Shown here one piece after another: positions 1 through 8,830 of a stretch of 63,760 nucleotides of DNA. The notes beneath the pieces are model-generated. The model worked only from the letters and a program-made list of their open reading frames with translations, was not told the DNA's origin and did not search any database. The first letter of the stretch is position 1, and each line of letters opens with the position of its first letter. The position numbers and the translations under genes are program-made. Source of the stretch: Bacillota bacterium (GTDB lineage Bacteria; Bacillota; Bacilli; Alicyclobacillales; SLC66); assembly GCA_021846285.1 (NCBI GenBank), contig JAJZCB010000009.1, forward strand, positions 1-63,760. The letters run 5' to 3'.

Positions 1-147
1 CAGGTTGCCCACGTGTTACTCACCCGTCCGCCGCTGATGACCCGTCGGCGCAACAAGTTGCGCCTAGCGAAAGTCACCCGCTCGACTTGCATGTATTAGG
101 CACGCCGCCAGCGTTCGTCCTGAGCCAGGATCAAACTCTCAAGCGTT
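1..147 (-). rRNA. rrs: 16S ribosomal RNA, 5' end only
   Basis: Read on the minus strand, positions 140 down to about 121 give the universal 16S 5' motif AGAGTTTGATCCTGGCTCAG, followed by the conserved GACGAACGCTGGCGGC stretch. The mature 5' end is placed about seven bases upstream of this motif by analogy with other bacteria. The gene runs off the left edge, so only about 147 bases are present, too little for taxonomy by eye. The motif TTGAAAACTAAAC just upstream (about 182-194) is typical of rRNA leader regions in Bacillota. Confidence 0.95.
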
Positions 148-272
148 GTGTTTCTGTGCGTTCTCCATCTTCGATACGTGTTTAGTTTTCAAGGATCAAT
201 CCCGCTCCGTTTCCCCTTTTCCAGGGAACCATTTCGGTCTTTCCTCGCCTCTCGTTCGCGGCGACAAAACGT

Positions 273-302
273 AATATAGCACAGCCGACTAACACGAGTC
301 AA
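273..302 (-). promoter_or_regulatory. rRNA operon promoter
   Basis: On the minus strand TTGACT (302-297) and TATATT (278-273) are separated by 18 bases, about 125 bases upstream of the mature 16S end. This is a good match to a housekeeping sigma-A promoter at the position expected for an rrn operon. The stretch 303-404 holds nothing else I can support. Confidence 0.65.
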
Positions 303-404
303 CTCAAAATAGAGCATTTTTCGGCAGGTAATTTATAACACGTTGGAAGTTTATTGAAAGTCGGAAGAAACATTCGCAACGCGGCGTTACATAGCATCCT
401 ATCA

Positions 405-1271
405 TCATGAGGGCTTTCGTCCAAGGGCTACAACCTGTGCGCTGGAGTGAAATTCCCATGTATTCTCCTCGTTGGCATAGGCGGTAAGGCAAAGGTCAAA
501 GTCCTGTTCGGACATAATGCCTTCACGAACGAGATCATCGCGCACTGAGAGAAATCGCCTCACTGCAAACAGGTGCGCGGAATCATTAGGTTGAATGAAC
601 GCATGCTGCGACAGTACTTGGGCCGAGGCCGTGACTTGAGCGAAATTCGCTCGCTGCAGGAACGTCGACAGTTTCCGCCCAATGACACGGTCGCCTCCAC
701 GCATCTGCTGCAGACGTATGAACGCGCCATGCAGATCGACAAACGCACTGGATTCCGGATACGTTACGGTCATGTTTTCGTCAATGTCGATGAGGATGAC
801 ATACCCGCCAGGCCGTAATACTCGCCTCATCTCTTCAATCGCGCGTGTTGCATCAGTGAGGTGCTGCAGCACAAAGCGGGCAATCACGACATCGAATGAT
901 TCATTTGTGTACGGCATGGCGTACACATCGCCTTCATCAAACTTGGGGATACTGTCTGAATGGTATCCTCCTTTATTCCGGATAGCCACTGCGAGTTCGC
1001 GGGCGACGGCAATCTTTCCATCATCGAAGTCAATCCCCCGAATTTGCAGGTCAAGCGGCAAACAGGCCAGATCGAGGGCCAATGCTCCAAATCCGCTCCC
1101 GATATCCAACACTGCGGCGGCAGTCTGAAAGGGCATTTGTCTAAACATGGCCCTCCGCGACGCCCCTGTATAGATTGTCTGCTCCAGGAGCCAGCGATCC
1201 CGAATATCGGGATGGGCCAGAAGATAGTCCGCGAGCGTCTCGTCAACCACCCGCCAATTGAAGTCGTCCAT
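405..1271 (-). CDS. class I SAM-dependent methyltransferase
   Basis: A 288-residue methyltransferase of the Rossmann-fold (UbiE/Methyltransf_11) type. The SAM-binding motif I VLDIGSGFG lies near residues 54-62, an acidic residue ending strand 2 near D81 (GIDFDD), and the post-motif LRPGGYV near 152-158. The ATG at 1271 is preceded by GAGGGAAAGC at good spacing. It lies between bioF and the 16S gene on the same strand, 83 bases after bioF, so it could be cotranscribed. A BioC-like role (malonyl-ACP methylation for biotin) is possible because of bioF next door, but the sequence does not prove it and the substrate is unknown. Confidence 0.85.
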   Translation of the reverse strand: MDDFNWRVVDETLADYLLAHPDIRDRWLLEQTIYTGASRRAMFRQMPFQTAAAVLDIGSGFGALALDLACLPLDLQIRGIDFDDGKIAVARELAVAIRNKGGYHSDSIPKFDEGDVYAMPYTNESFDVVIARFVLQHLTDATRAIEEMRRVLRPGGYVILIDIDENMTVTYPESSAFVDLHGAFIRLQQMRGGDRVIGRKLSTFLQRANFAQVTASAQVLSQHAFIQPNDSAHLFAVRRFLSVRDDLVREGIMSEQDFDLCLTAYANEENTWEFHSSAQVVALGRKPS

Positions 1272-1354
1272 TGCTTTCCCTCTTTCTTTTTAGCCTGGTT
1301 GTATCCATGAGTGAACACGCGAACCCTTTTCGGACAGCCTTTTCCTCCATTTTG

Positions 1355-2515
1355 TTACGGCAGAACTTTACTGCACGCTTCAGCAAAGGCCTCCACAATT
1401 TGTTGAATATCCTCTTTGGAATGCTGAGCAGTAAGTGTCAACCGGATACGCGCACTCCCGGTCGGCACAGTTGGCGGCCGAATCGCAGGAGCGTATACAT
1501 CAGATGCAAGCAGAGATGCGGAAAAAGTCATCGCACGCTTTGCATCGCCCAGCACAACAGGGATAATGGGTGTCACGCCGGGAACTACTGACAGGCCAAG
1601 ACGCTCGAGCCGCCTGCGCAGCAGTATTCCGTTGTATTCCAGAGTTTCTCGGCGTTCCGGTTCGGATGCTGCGATCTCGATACTCGCCACTGCGGCGCCG
1701 ACAGAGGCTGGCGCTAACCCGGTATTGAATATGAATGATCGCGCTCTGTTTGTGAGGAACGCGATCAGCTTCGCGGATCCGGCCACGAATCCCCCCTCCG
1801 CACCGAGAGCTTTGGACAGAGTGCCCATATGCAGATCAACTGCCTCAGAAGGCACTCCAAAATGGTCTGCAGTGCCCGCGCCTCGAGCGCCTATGACACC
1901 CGTGGCGTGGGCGTCGTCGACCATCAACATGGTATGATAGTCATCTCTAAGCCGCACCAGATCCGGTAGACGGGCGATATCGCCATCCATGGAAAATACG
2001 CCGTCAGTGACGATCATGCGTCTTCTGGCGCCCGTCACCTTCCGCAACAGCGACTCCAGGTGATCCATATCCGAATGTCGGTAGACATTTACGCGCGCCC
2101 GTGACAGACGACATCCATCAATAATGCTTGCATGATTGAGTTCATCCGAAAAGATCTCGTCTTCAGGACCAAGCAGCGCGGTTATGGCTCCGAGATTTGC
2201 CAAATAGCCGGAACTGAACAGCAGCGCCGCCGCCGTTCCCTTCAGTTCAGCTATACTTCTCTCCAGATGCGCATGCATGTCCGTATGTCCGGTCGTCAGT
2301 CGCGAGCCTGTAGCGCCTGTTCCATAACGACGCACTGCAGTGATAGCCGCCTTCTGGACACGTTCGTCCGTTGCCAGGCCCAGATAGTTGTTAGAAGCGC
2401 ACAGCAGCAAACGGTGATTTCCAATTGTAACGCGGGTGCTCGTTACATCCGAAAACGCAGTTAAAGCGCGCAGCAGATGTGCGCTCTCCAGGTGCTCAAG
2501 TTCACGCTCAAGCAT
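1355..2515 (-). CDS. bioF: 8-amino-7-oxononanoate synthase (BioF-type)
   Basis: A 386-residue PLP-dependent alpha-oxoamine synthase. It carries the family signatures CASNNYLGL near residue 39, YGTGATGSRLTTG near 64-76, the cofactor-binding DDAHATG near 200-206 and the Schiff-base lysine in GTLSKALGAEGG (K235). BioF joins pimeloyl-ACP/CoA and L-alanine to give 8-amino-7-oxononanoate in biotin synthesis. The close paralogue Kbl (2-amino-3-ketobutyrate CoA ligase) has the same fold. I prefer BioF by general sequence character, but no other bio gene is visible except a possible BioC-like methyltransferase downstream. The ribosome site before the ATG is weak. Confidence 0.8.
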   Translation of the reverse strand: MLERELEHLESAHLLRALTAFSDVTSTRVTIGNHRLLLCASNNYLGLATDERVQKAAITAVRRYGTGATGSRLTTGHTDMHAHLERSIAELKGTAAALLFSSGYLANLGAITALLGPEDEIFSDELNHASIIDGCRLSRARVNVYRHSDMDHLESLLRKVTGARRRMIVTDGVFSMDGDIARLPDLVRLRDDYHTMLMVDDAHATGVIGARGAGTADHFGVPSEAVDLHMGTLSKALGAEGGFVAGSAKLIAFLTNRARSFIFNTGLAPASVGAAVASIEIAASEPERRETLEYNGILLRRRLERLGLSVVPGVTPIIPVVLGDAKRAMTFSASLLASDVYAPAIRPPTVPTGSARIRLTLTAQHSKEDIQQIVEAFAEACSKVLP

Positions 2516-2596
2516 ACAGTCCAGATCGATCGCAACCGCTCCTCTCCCCGTTGAGAAGTGTCAGCAGGTCGTTCTTTTGACCATGCTCATCGGCCA

Positions 2597-3719
2597 TTAC
2601 TGACTCTGCCTCTTTTTGAGCTGCCAGCGCAGATAGGCATTGACGAACCCGTCGAGTTCTCCGTCGACAACCGCCTGAACATTGCCCACCTCATGGTTGG
2701 TCCGATGATCCTTGACAAGAGAATAGGGATGAAACACATACGAGCGAATTTGACTCCCCCACCCGATGTCCTTCTGTTCTCCGCGCAAGGTTGCCAGTTC
2801 TGCCTCCTGCTCTTCACGTTTTTTCTCATAGAGCCTGGCCACCAGCAGTTTCATGGCCACCGCGCGGTTCTGGATTTGCGATCGTTCACTCTGACACGTC
2901 ACAACAATGTTCGTAGACAAGTGTGTAATCCGAACCGCAGAATCTGTTGTATTGACGTGTTGACCGCCTGCGCCAGTGGAACGGTACGTGTCCACCTTGA
3001 TTTCTTCCGGACGGATCTCTACAGCCACATCCTCGTCAATCTCCGGAATGACGTCCACGGAGGCAAAAGAGGTATGTCGGCGTCCTGAACTGTCAAACGG
3101 GGAAATTCTCACCAGACGGTGAACACCTTTCTCCGCCTTCATATACCCATACGCATTGTGGCCTTTGACCAGCAAAGTAACACTCTTCAGGCCAGCCTCA
3201 TCCCCCGGCAGATAATCGAGCGTCTCGACCCTCCAGCCTCTTCGTTCGGCCCACCTTGTGTACATGCGCAACAAAATGAGAGCCCAGTCTTGAGACTCCG
3301 TGCCTCCGGCTCCAGGATGCAATTCTACAATCGCGTTATTCCGATCATACGGCCCATCAAGCAACAGCTCCAGATCGAACGCGTCAAGCTCCTCACGCAG
3401 TCTGTCGCTGCCGCTGTCGGCCTCCGCAAACAATTGCTGATCCTGTTCCTCTTCCGCCAATTCGAGCGCTACTTTCAGATCTTCAAGTTCAGTGATCAAC
3501 TCAGTATAACGTTCCGTCAGATCTTTGATGCCATTCAATTCTGCGATGACCTTCTGAGCGTGTTCCTGATCATCCCAAAAATCGCTGGCCATCATCCAAT
3601 TCTCCAGTTCACGTATGCGAATTACCTTCGCCGATACGTCAAAGAGACCTCCCGATATCCGCCAGTCTTTGGTCCATACTCTGCAATTGTTGCCTTAACT
3701 CTCCGAACGTCTCCGCCAT
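2597..3719 (-). CDS. prfB: peptide chain release factor 2, made by programmed +1 frameshift
   Basis: RF2 releases the peptide at UGA and UAA codons. The zero frame starts at ATG 3719 (AGGGGG seven bases upstream) and runs 26 codons to an in-frame TGA at 3641-3639. The second frame resumes with GAC at 3640 and continues to 2597, giving about 373 residues, normal for RF2. The codon-recognition tripeptide SPF lies near residues 206-208 and the catalytic GGQ near 251-253 of the joined product. It follows secA on the same strand, the standard Bacillota order. Annotation from the first ATG of the long frame (3595) would wrongly remove about 41 residues. Confidence 0.95.
3636..3653 (-). promoter_or_regulatory. 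RF2 programmed frameshift site
   Basis: The minus strand reads GGGAGG TCT CTT TGA C. The slippery CTT, the in-frame TGA followed by C, and a Shine-Dalgarno-like GGGAGG three bases before CTT are the classic elements of RF2 autoregulation. When RF2 is scarce the ribosome slips +1 at CTT and continues with GAC. Confidence 0.93.
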
Positions 3720-3791
3720 CAGACTGCCCCCTATTGCCATAAGAAACTTACAGTGCCAGCCCATCCCCATCCACTCAATCGCATCTGATTG

Positions 3792-6185
3792 TCATGATGA
3801 GGTGAACAATGGTTGCGGCGTTTCAGCCGGCAACTCCTGAAATGCCACTTGCGACTTGAACACGTAGGTCGCAACATCCTCGCGGATACTGTGGATCATC
3901 TGCTCAAACATGTCATAACCTTCTTGTTGATAAGCTGTGAGCGGATCAATCTGCGCATACCCGCGCAAATGAATGCCCTGTCGCAACGTCTCCATGGCAT
4001 CGATGTGGTCCATCCATTTACTGTCTACCGTACGCAACAGCACCATGCGCTCCAGTTCCCGAACAAAGTCGCCAAGCTCGGTTTCCCGCGCCTGATACTC
4101 CGCCTCGACCTGTTCATAAAGATAGTCCCGGAGTTCCTCCCGTTCCAGTCTTCGGAGATCGTCCTCATGAATCCGGCCCGGCGAGAGAAAAAGATGTTCT
4201 CCGTATTCCAGCAGACCGGGCATGTCCCAGTCCTCCGGAATCTGTTCTTCGAGGCAGTACGTCCTGAGCATAAAGTCAACCAAGTCATGGCCCATGCCTG
4301 CCACAATGTCGCGGAGATGATCCTGCTTCAGAATCTGCATCCGCTGGCGGTACACCACCTCGCGTTGCTTGTTCATCACATCGTCATACTTCAACACATG
4401 CTTGCGAATGTCGTAATTGTTGGCCTCCACCTTGCGCTGAGCCCGTTCAATGGCCTTTGTTACCATTTTATTTTCGATCGGCTGATCTTCCTCAATCCCC
4501 AACTTATCCATGAGACCCATGATATTCTCAGCGCCAAACAGTCGCATGAGGTCGTCTTGCAACGACAGGTAGAACTGCGACGATCCGGGATCTCCCTGCC
4601 GGCCCGCCCGTCCGCGCAACTGGTTATCGATGCGCCTGCTCTCATGGCGTTCCGTGCCGATGATGTGCAACCCGCCAAGCTCCACGACTCCGTCGCCAAG
4701 AATGATGTCCGTACCGCGACCCGCCATATTGGTTGCAATAGTCACCAGAGCGTGCTCTCCGGCATGAGACACGATCTCGGCTTCACGCTCATGGTACTTT
4801 GCGTTTAGAACCTGATGCTTAATCCCTCGTTTACGCAACATATCAGACAGTATCTCTGATTTTTCCACCGAGGTGGTGCCAACGAGAACCGGCTGTCCGG
4901 TTTTATTCCGCGCTTCAATCTCATTGACCACGGATTGGAACTTTCCCCGCACCGTTTTATACACGATATCTGACTGATCCCGACGCTGATTCGGTTTGTT
5001 CGGAGGAATCTGCACGACATCCATACCGTAAATGTCGATCAGTTCCTGCTGCTCCGTCTTCGCGGTACCGGTCATACCGGAAAGTTTCTTATACATCCGG
5101 AAGTAGTTCTGCAAAGTAATGGTAGCCAATGTCTTGGATTCGTTTTGTACCTTGACGCCTTCTTTGGCTTCTATCGCCTGATGCAATCCATCACTGTACC
5201 GGCGACCCTGCATCATGCGCCCCGTAAACTCATCAACGATGACAACTTCTTCGCCCTGCACGACGTAGTCCTTGTCCCGCTTCATAAGCGCATGCGCTTT
5301 CAGGGCTTGGGTAATGTGGTGATGAGTGGTCACCTGGTTGGGATCGAACAGATTATCCAGGTGAAAATACCGTTCCGCCTTATGGATTCCAGTGTCCGTA
5401 AGATTGACGCTGCGCGCCTTTTCATCAAACTTGTAATCGTCTTCCACTGTCAGTGAACGCACGAACAGATCCGCCATGAAGTATAGATCGGTGGATTTCT
5501 CTGCCGGCCCGGAAATAATGAGCGGGGTACGCGCCTCGTCAATCAGGATGCTGTCGACTTCGTCAACCACCGCATAGCGAAGTGGACGCTGCACCATCTC
5601 TTCGAGCGTCATCACCATGTTGTCGCGCAGATAATCAAAACCGAATTCGTTGTTCGTTCCGTAAGTAATGTCGGCTCGATACGCTTCCTGCTTTTCAAAA
5701 TGAGACAGGCCGTGCACATTCAGACCCACCGTGAGGCCCAAAAACCGGTGCACCTGGCCCATCCACTCGCTGTCGCGACGCGCCAGGTAATCGTTCACCG
5801 TGACGACATGCACACCCTGCCCTGTCAACGCGTTCAGATACGCCGGCAAGGTGGCCACCAGAGTTTTCCCTTCGCCGGTTTTCATCTCGGCGACACGGCC
5901 ATGATGCAAAACGATACCCCCGACCAGCTGCACGTCAAAATGACGCATGCCCAAAACCCGTTTTGCCGCTTCACGAACTACCGCAAAAGCTTCTGGAAGG
6001 AGAGCGTCAAGTTTTTCTCCGTTTTCGTACCGCTCTTTGAAGATCGCCGTCTTGCCGCGCAGTTCTTCGTCACTCAGCGCTTCCAACTGCGGTTCCATTG
6101 TTCGGATTTTCTCAACAGTCCGGAGCAGTCGCTTGATTTCGCGATCATTACTGCTGCCCACGACGTTCTTAATGAACCCTATCAA
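3792..6185 (-). CDS. secA: preprotein translocase ATPase SecA, without C-terminal zinc motif
   Basis: SecA drives secretory proteins through SecYEG by ATP hydrolysis. From TTG 6185 the product is 797 residues, starting [10 protein letters not shown], the usual SecA N-terminus. GGGGAG lies ten bases upstream, so the longer open frame to 6293 is probably not translated. Walker A GEGKT lies near residues 104-108, the DEAD-type segment [12 protein letters not shown] near 206-217, and the helicase motif GRAGRQGD in NBD2. The chain ends in [11 protein letters not shown] and lacks the CxCxSGxxxxxCC zinc motif found at the end of many SecA proteins. It sits between a small membrane protein gene and prfB. 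Confidence 0.96.
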   Translation of the reverse strand: MIGFIKNVVGSSNDREIKRLLRTVEKIRTMEPQLEALSDEELRGKTAIFKERYENGEKLDALLPEAFAVVREAAKRVLGMRHFDVQLVGGIVLHHGRVAEMKTGEGKTLVATLPAYLNALTGQGVHVVTVNDYLARRDSEWMGQVHRFLGLTVGLNVHGLSHFEKQEAYRADITYGTNNEFGFDYLRDNMVMTLEEMVQRPLRYAVVDEVDSILIDEARTPLIISGPAEKSTDLYFMADLFVRSLTVEDDYKFDEKARSVNLTDTGIHKAERYFHLDNLFDPNQVTTHHHITQALKAHALMKRDKDYVVQGEEVVIVDEFTGRMMQGRRYSDGLHQAIEAKEGVKVQNESKTLATITLQNYFRMYKKLSGMTGTAKTEQQELIDIYGMDVVQIPPNKPNQRRDQSDIVYKTVRGKFQSVVNEIEARNKTGQPVLVGTTSVEKSEILSDMLRKRGIKHQVLNAKYHEREAEIVSHAGEHALVTIATNMAGRGTDIILGDGVVELGGLHIIGTERHESRRIDNQLRGRAGRQGDPGSSQFYLSLQDDLMRLFGAENIMGLMDKLGIEEDQPIENKMVTKAIERAQRKVEANNYDIRKHVLKYDDVMNKQREVVYRQRMQILKQDHLRDIVAGMGHDLVDFMLRTYCLEEQIPEDWDMPGLLEYGEHLFLSPGRIHEDDLRRLEREELRDYLYEQVEAEYQARETELGDFVRELERMVLLRTVDSKWMDHIDAMETLRQGIHLRGYAQIDPLTAYQQEGYDMFEQMIHSIREDVATYVFKSQVAFQELPAETPQPLFTSS

Positions 6186-6312
6186 CAGGGTGTCACTCCC
6201 CTCAGACAGACAACAGCTTGCATTCGTCCTAGAGCAATATTGTACCTCTTTCCCATCGCGTATACAATAAAGGGCGGCTCCTGCCGCCCTCATTCATACA
6301 AAATGGCCTGAT

Positions 6313-6579
6313 TTATGAGTTGTGGGAGATACTGCGGTTATACTCGTACTCACCATTTGCGACACCGAGGAGTACGGCCATGGCGATCACAGCGGCCCAC
6401 GGTGTATGGACAGCCCGCGCACAGATCACGCCTACCATACCTATTAAGAGGCTGACCAGTATGGTCACAGCCAGCGAGGTGGCGCCGGACAGCCGCCGGA
6501 GATTCCAGAAGAGCAGATGTACAGCCTTCCAAATGACGAGAAACACGACAACCTGCAAAATCCAGATCAAGACCCCCAT
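6313..6579 (-). CDS. small membrane protein between hpf and secA
   Basis: An 88-residue protein with three or so hydrophobic segments (about residues 3-25, 35-55 and 58-78) and a polar tail, so almost certainly membrane embedded. The start is well supported by AAGGAGG seven bases before ATG. I do not recognise the family. Its place between hpf and secA may mean cotranscription with secA, which begins 128 bases downstream. Confidence 0.75.
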   Translation of the reverse strand: MGVLIWILQVVVFLVIWKAVHLLFWNLRRLSGATSLAVTILVSLLIGMVGVICARAVHTPWAAVIAMAVLLGVANGEYEYNRSISHNS

Positions 6580-6599
6580 CGTTTCACCTCCTTCGGTCA

Positions 6600-6639
6600 G
6601 CGCGCGGAAAATCGCCTATACCTAGCGTATTCCGCGCGC
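6600..6639. repeat. GC-rich inverted repeat between hpf and the small membrane gene
   Basis: GCGCGCGGAA (6600-6609) pairs with TTCCGCGCGC (6630-6639), and CGC/GCG inside the loop can extend the pairing. It lies just before the ribosome site of the 88-residue gene. It could end or attenuate hpf transcripts, but there is no T tract. Confidence 0.55.
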
Positions 6640-6729
6640 CAGTCCATTTTGCCGAAGAAGGTGGGGGAACTCATTCCTTCATTGGTTCATTGCCAAGTCA
6701 CGCTGCTTCCAGCCCGGGCAGGTCAAGGA

Positions 6730-7308
6730 TCAACCGGTTTCGATGAGGCCATACTGGCCATCGTGCCGACGATAGACGACGTTCGTCACTTGCGTTTCTG
6801 CGTTTGCAAATACGAAAAAATCATGTCCAAGCATGTCCATCTGCAGAATCGCTTCGGACAGATGCATAGGTTTCATGTCGAATCGCTTAATGCGAACTAC
6901 CGGATATTCGGAATCCTCGTCCATATCCGACGGAGCGGCAGTATCCACCAATGCGGTGTGACCACGGAATCCTTCCTTGGCTTTGCTCCCCTCCACTTTC
7001 ATGCGATGTCCCACTTTTTGACCTATTTTGTGCTTGTATTTGTCTAGCTGTTTTTCCAACTTGTCCATCATCATGTCAATCGAAGCGTACATATCTCCAG
7101 ACCGCTCTTCCGCCCTCAAAATCATGTGCGACACAGGGATCATGGTTTCCACCGTGTGGACATCCCGCGTTACCGACATCGTCACAGTCGCTTCCTGATC
7201 TGCGGACGCCTCAAAATATCGTTCAATCCGTGCAAACTTCTTCTCCAGATACTCTCTTAAGGCAGGCGTTACATCAAGATGATGGTCTCCACGAACGTGA
7301 ATCTTCAT
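6730..7308 (-). CDS. hpf: long-form ribosome hibernation promoting factor
   Basis: This 192-residue protein is the long HPF that dimerises 70S ribosomes into inactive 100S particles. The N-terminal S30AE domain (about 1-105, starting MKIHVRGDHHL) binds the small-subunit channel. The C-terminal dimerisation domain (about 130-190) contains PVVRIKRFDMKPM. The ATG at 7308 has AAGGGAGG nine bases upstream, so the frame upstream to 7377 is not needed. It lies in the common hpf-secA-prfB order and has a strong sigma-A promoter. Confidence 0.95.
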   Translation of the reverse strand: MKIHVRGDHHLDVTPALREYLEKKFARIERYFEASADQEATVTMSVTRDVHTVETMIPVSHMILRAEERSGDMYASIDMMMDKLEKQLDKYKHKIGQKVGHRMKVEGSKAKEGFRGHTALVDTAAPSDMDEDSEYPVVRIKRFDMKPMHLSEAILQMDMLGHDFFVFANAETQVTNVVYRRHDGQYGLIETG

Positions 7309-7338
7309 CCTTGTGTTCCTCCCTTCGGAATTAACGAG

Positions 7339-7367
7339 ATTATAACACCGTCTCAACGATATCGCAA
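7339..7367 (-). promoter_or_regulatory. hpf promoter
   Basis: Minus strand TTGCGA (7367-7362), 17-base spacer, TATAAT (7344-7339), about 30 bases before the hpf start. The -10 box is a perfect consensus match. Confidence 0.75.
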
Positions 7368-7530
7368 AGGAATTCACAAACTATTGCGATCCTTTTGCGG
7401 CGGTTGGATATCTCCATGCTACGCATCAAAATGTGTTATATGCTAGAGTTGGTTGCCCGAAACACTAATCATATCCAAAATCACACGGACAGGCATGGCA
7501 GGAACATTTTCGAGACAAGGAGGTGACAGT

Positions 7531-8091
7531 GTGGACTACACCGACGCAACGCCTGAACAACAGGCGTACATACGCAGACTGGCCCATCGCCTCGTGCGCT
7601 TGCGCAAAAGCTCCTCCATTGACGCCGATGACCTCGCTTCCGCCGCTGCGATCCGTTGGTGGCGCTATTGTCTCCGGGTTCCCGAAGGCATTGATCCATC
7701 CCTGACCGAGATCTCATTTCGGCAACAGGTCAAATTCGCCATGCGCGATGTCCTTCGCGAATCCGCCCCGGTAAAAACGACTCGCGCCTATCAGGCCAAA
7801 CTAAAGGCCTATGAAACTCCCTACACGGTGAGCCTCGACCACGCGATTGACATCAGCGCGGGCGATGACCATCCGGATTTGGAGTTGTGGCTTGACGTTG
7901 TCGCTGGCGTCAACCTGTTGGCGCCCCGCGAACAGACAATCCTCTCCCTGGCAGTCGAGCACGGTTATTCATTTACTGAAATCGCTTATGCCATGGACGT
8001 ATCTGTATCCACGATTACCAGGGCCTATCAGCGCGCATTGCAGAGCATCCGCGAAAATCTGTCGGACAGCCAAAAAGCGCGCAAAAAATAG
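7531..8091 (+). CDS. compact sigma-70 family factor at the head of the flagellar operon
   Basis: A 186-residue sigma-70 family protein. Region 2 is seen in DADDLASAAAIRWWRY and the following SFRQQVKFAMRDVLRE. Region 4 has a clear helix-turn-helix, LLAPREQTILSLAVEHGYSFTEIAYAMDVSVSTI in part. GTG 7531 is chosen because AAGGAGG lies seven bases upstream; the longer frame from 7453 lacks a site. It is shorter than a normal SigD/FliA (about 250 residues) and seems to have little or no region 3. Being directly upstream of flgM, it is a candidate flagellar sigma, but it is divergent from FliA and could serve another regulon. Confidence 0.8.
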   Translation: MDYTDATPEQQAYIRRLAHRLVRLRKSSSIDADDLASAAAIRWWRYCLRVPEGIDPSLTEISFRQQVKFAMRDVLRESAPVKTTRAYQAKLKAYETPYTVSLDHAIDISAGDDHPDLELWLDVVAGVNLLAPREQTILSLAVEHGYSFTEIAYAMDVSVSTITRAYQRALQSIRENLSDSQKARKK

Positions 8092-8132
8092 TGACTTTTG
8101 ACCGTTTATATAAGTGAGGGGGGTAAAAGAGC

Positions 8133-8360
8133 ATGAGTTCATCGCCCATCGATCCGCCAAACAACGTAAATCCCATCGTCAGAGCACAGAATGACCGCGG
8201 CGCAGGCAAGGCGGCGCACCCCACCGGTCAATCAGGAACGGCAAGCAGATCGCAGCAACTCGAACATATTCGCGCGCAGATCGCCAGCGGCACATTTACC
8301 GTAGACGCGGGAAAGTTGGCGCGCAGCCTTATAGAGAACGGACTGCTCAAGCAGCCCTGA
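8133..8360 (+). CDS. flgM: anti-sigma factor FlgM
   Basis: A 75-residue protein with the FlgM layout: a disordered, polar N-terminal half and a C-terminal helical region of the type QLEHIRAQIASGTF followed by VDAGKLARSLIENGLL. FlgM holds the flagellar sigma factor inactive until the hook-basal body is complete. In B. subtilis the order is yvyF-flgM-flgN-flgK-flgL. Here the gene sits between a compact sigma gene and flgN. Confidence 0.85.
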   Translation: MSSSPIDPPNNVNPIVRAQNDRGAGKAAHPTGQSGTASRSQQLEHIRAQIASGTFTVDAGKLARSLIENGLLKQP

Positions 8361-8441
8361 CAGAGAAGGCAGGGTTCTTGATGTCAGGCAAGCTAGGACT
8401 CGCACGGAAACCAGTCATGACATGATGCAGGGTGGTCGATT

Positions 8442-8768
8442 GTGACAGAACGTTTCCGGAAAGGGCGTGACGACGTGAGTACAGCGAATGCGGACACTCT
8501 GATGACGGAGATCGAGACCGTGACGGAGGATGTTCTTGCCGCACTGACCGATCATCGTCCCGGTGACCTTGAGCCGCTCGTGGTCAAACAGTGTCAACTC
8601 ATGCGTCAGTTGGGATCATTCCCGATTCAGGAGGTCGACCATGGTCGCTTGCGGCGACTTCAGGGCGTGGTCGTGAGACAACAGACGCTGGTCGCACAGG
8701 CGTTGCAGGTCACGGACTCGTTCTTACAGGAACTCAGCCGGATACGCGCCTTCGATCAAGTCGGCTAG
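8442..8768 (+). CDS. flgN: FlgN-like export chaperone for FlgK and FlgL
   Basis: A 108-residue, mostly helical protein, matching the size, helix content and position of FlgN, which escorts the hook-junction proteins FlgK and FlgL. The family is poorly conserved, so the call leans on its place between flgM and flgK. The GTG at 8442 follows AGGGTGG; an internal GTG near 8475 is an alternative start. Confidence 0.7.
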   Translation: MTERFRKGRDDVSTANADTLMTEIETVTEDVLAALTDHRPGDLEPLVVKQCQLMRQLGSFPIQEVDHGRLRRLQGVVVRQQTLVAQALQVTDSFLQELSRIRAFDQVG

Positions 8769-8830
8769 GAAGCGGAAAAACGATCCCGGCGCAGGTTTTT
8801 AGCTTCAGACCGCTGGAAGGGGCCGCAGTG

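Noticed and set aside
6186-6293. Longer SecA starting upstream
   Set aside because: The extra 36 residues are not SecA-like and have no ribosome site; TTG 6185 gives the standard N-terminus.
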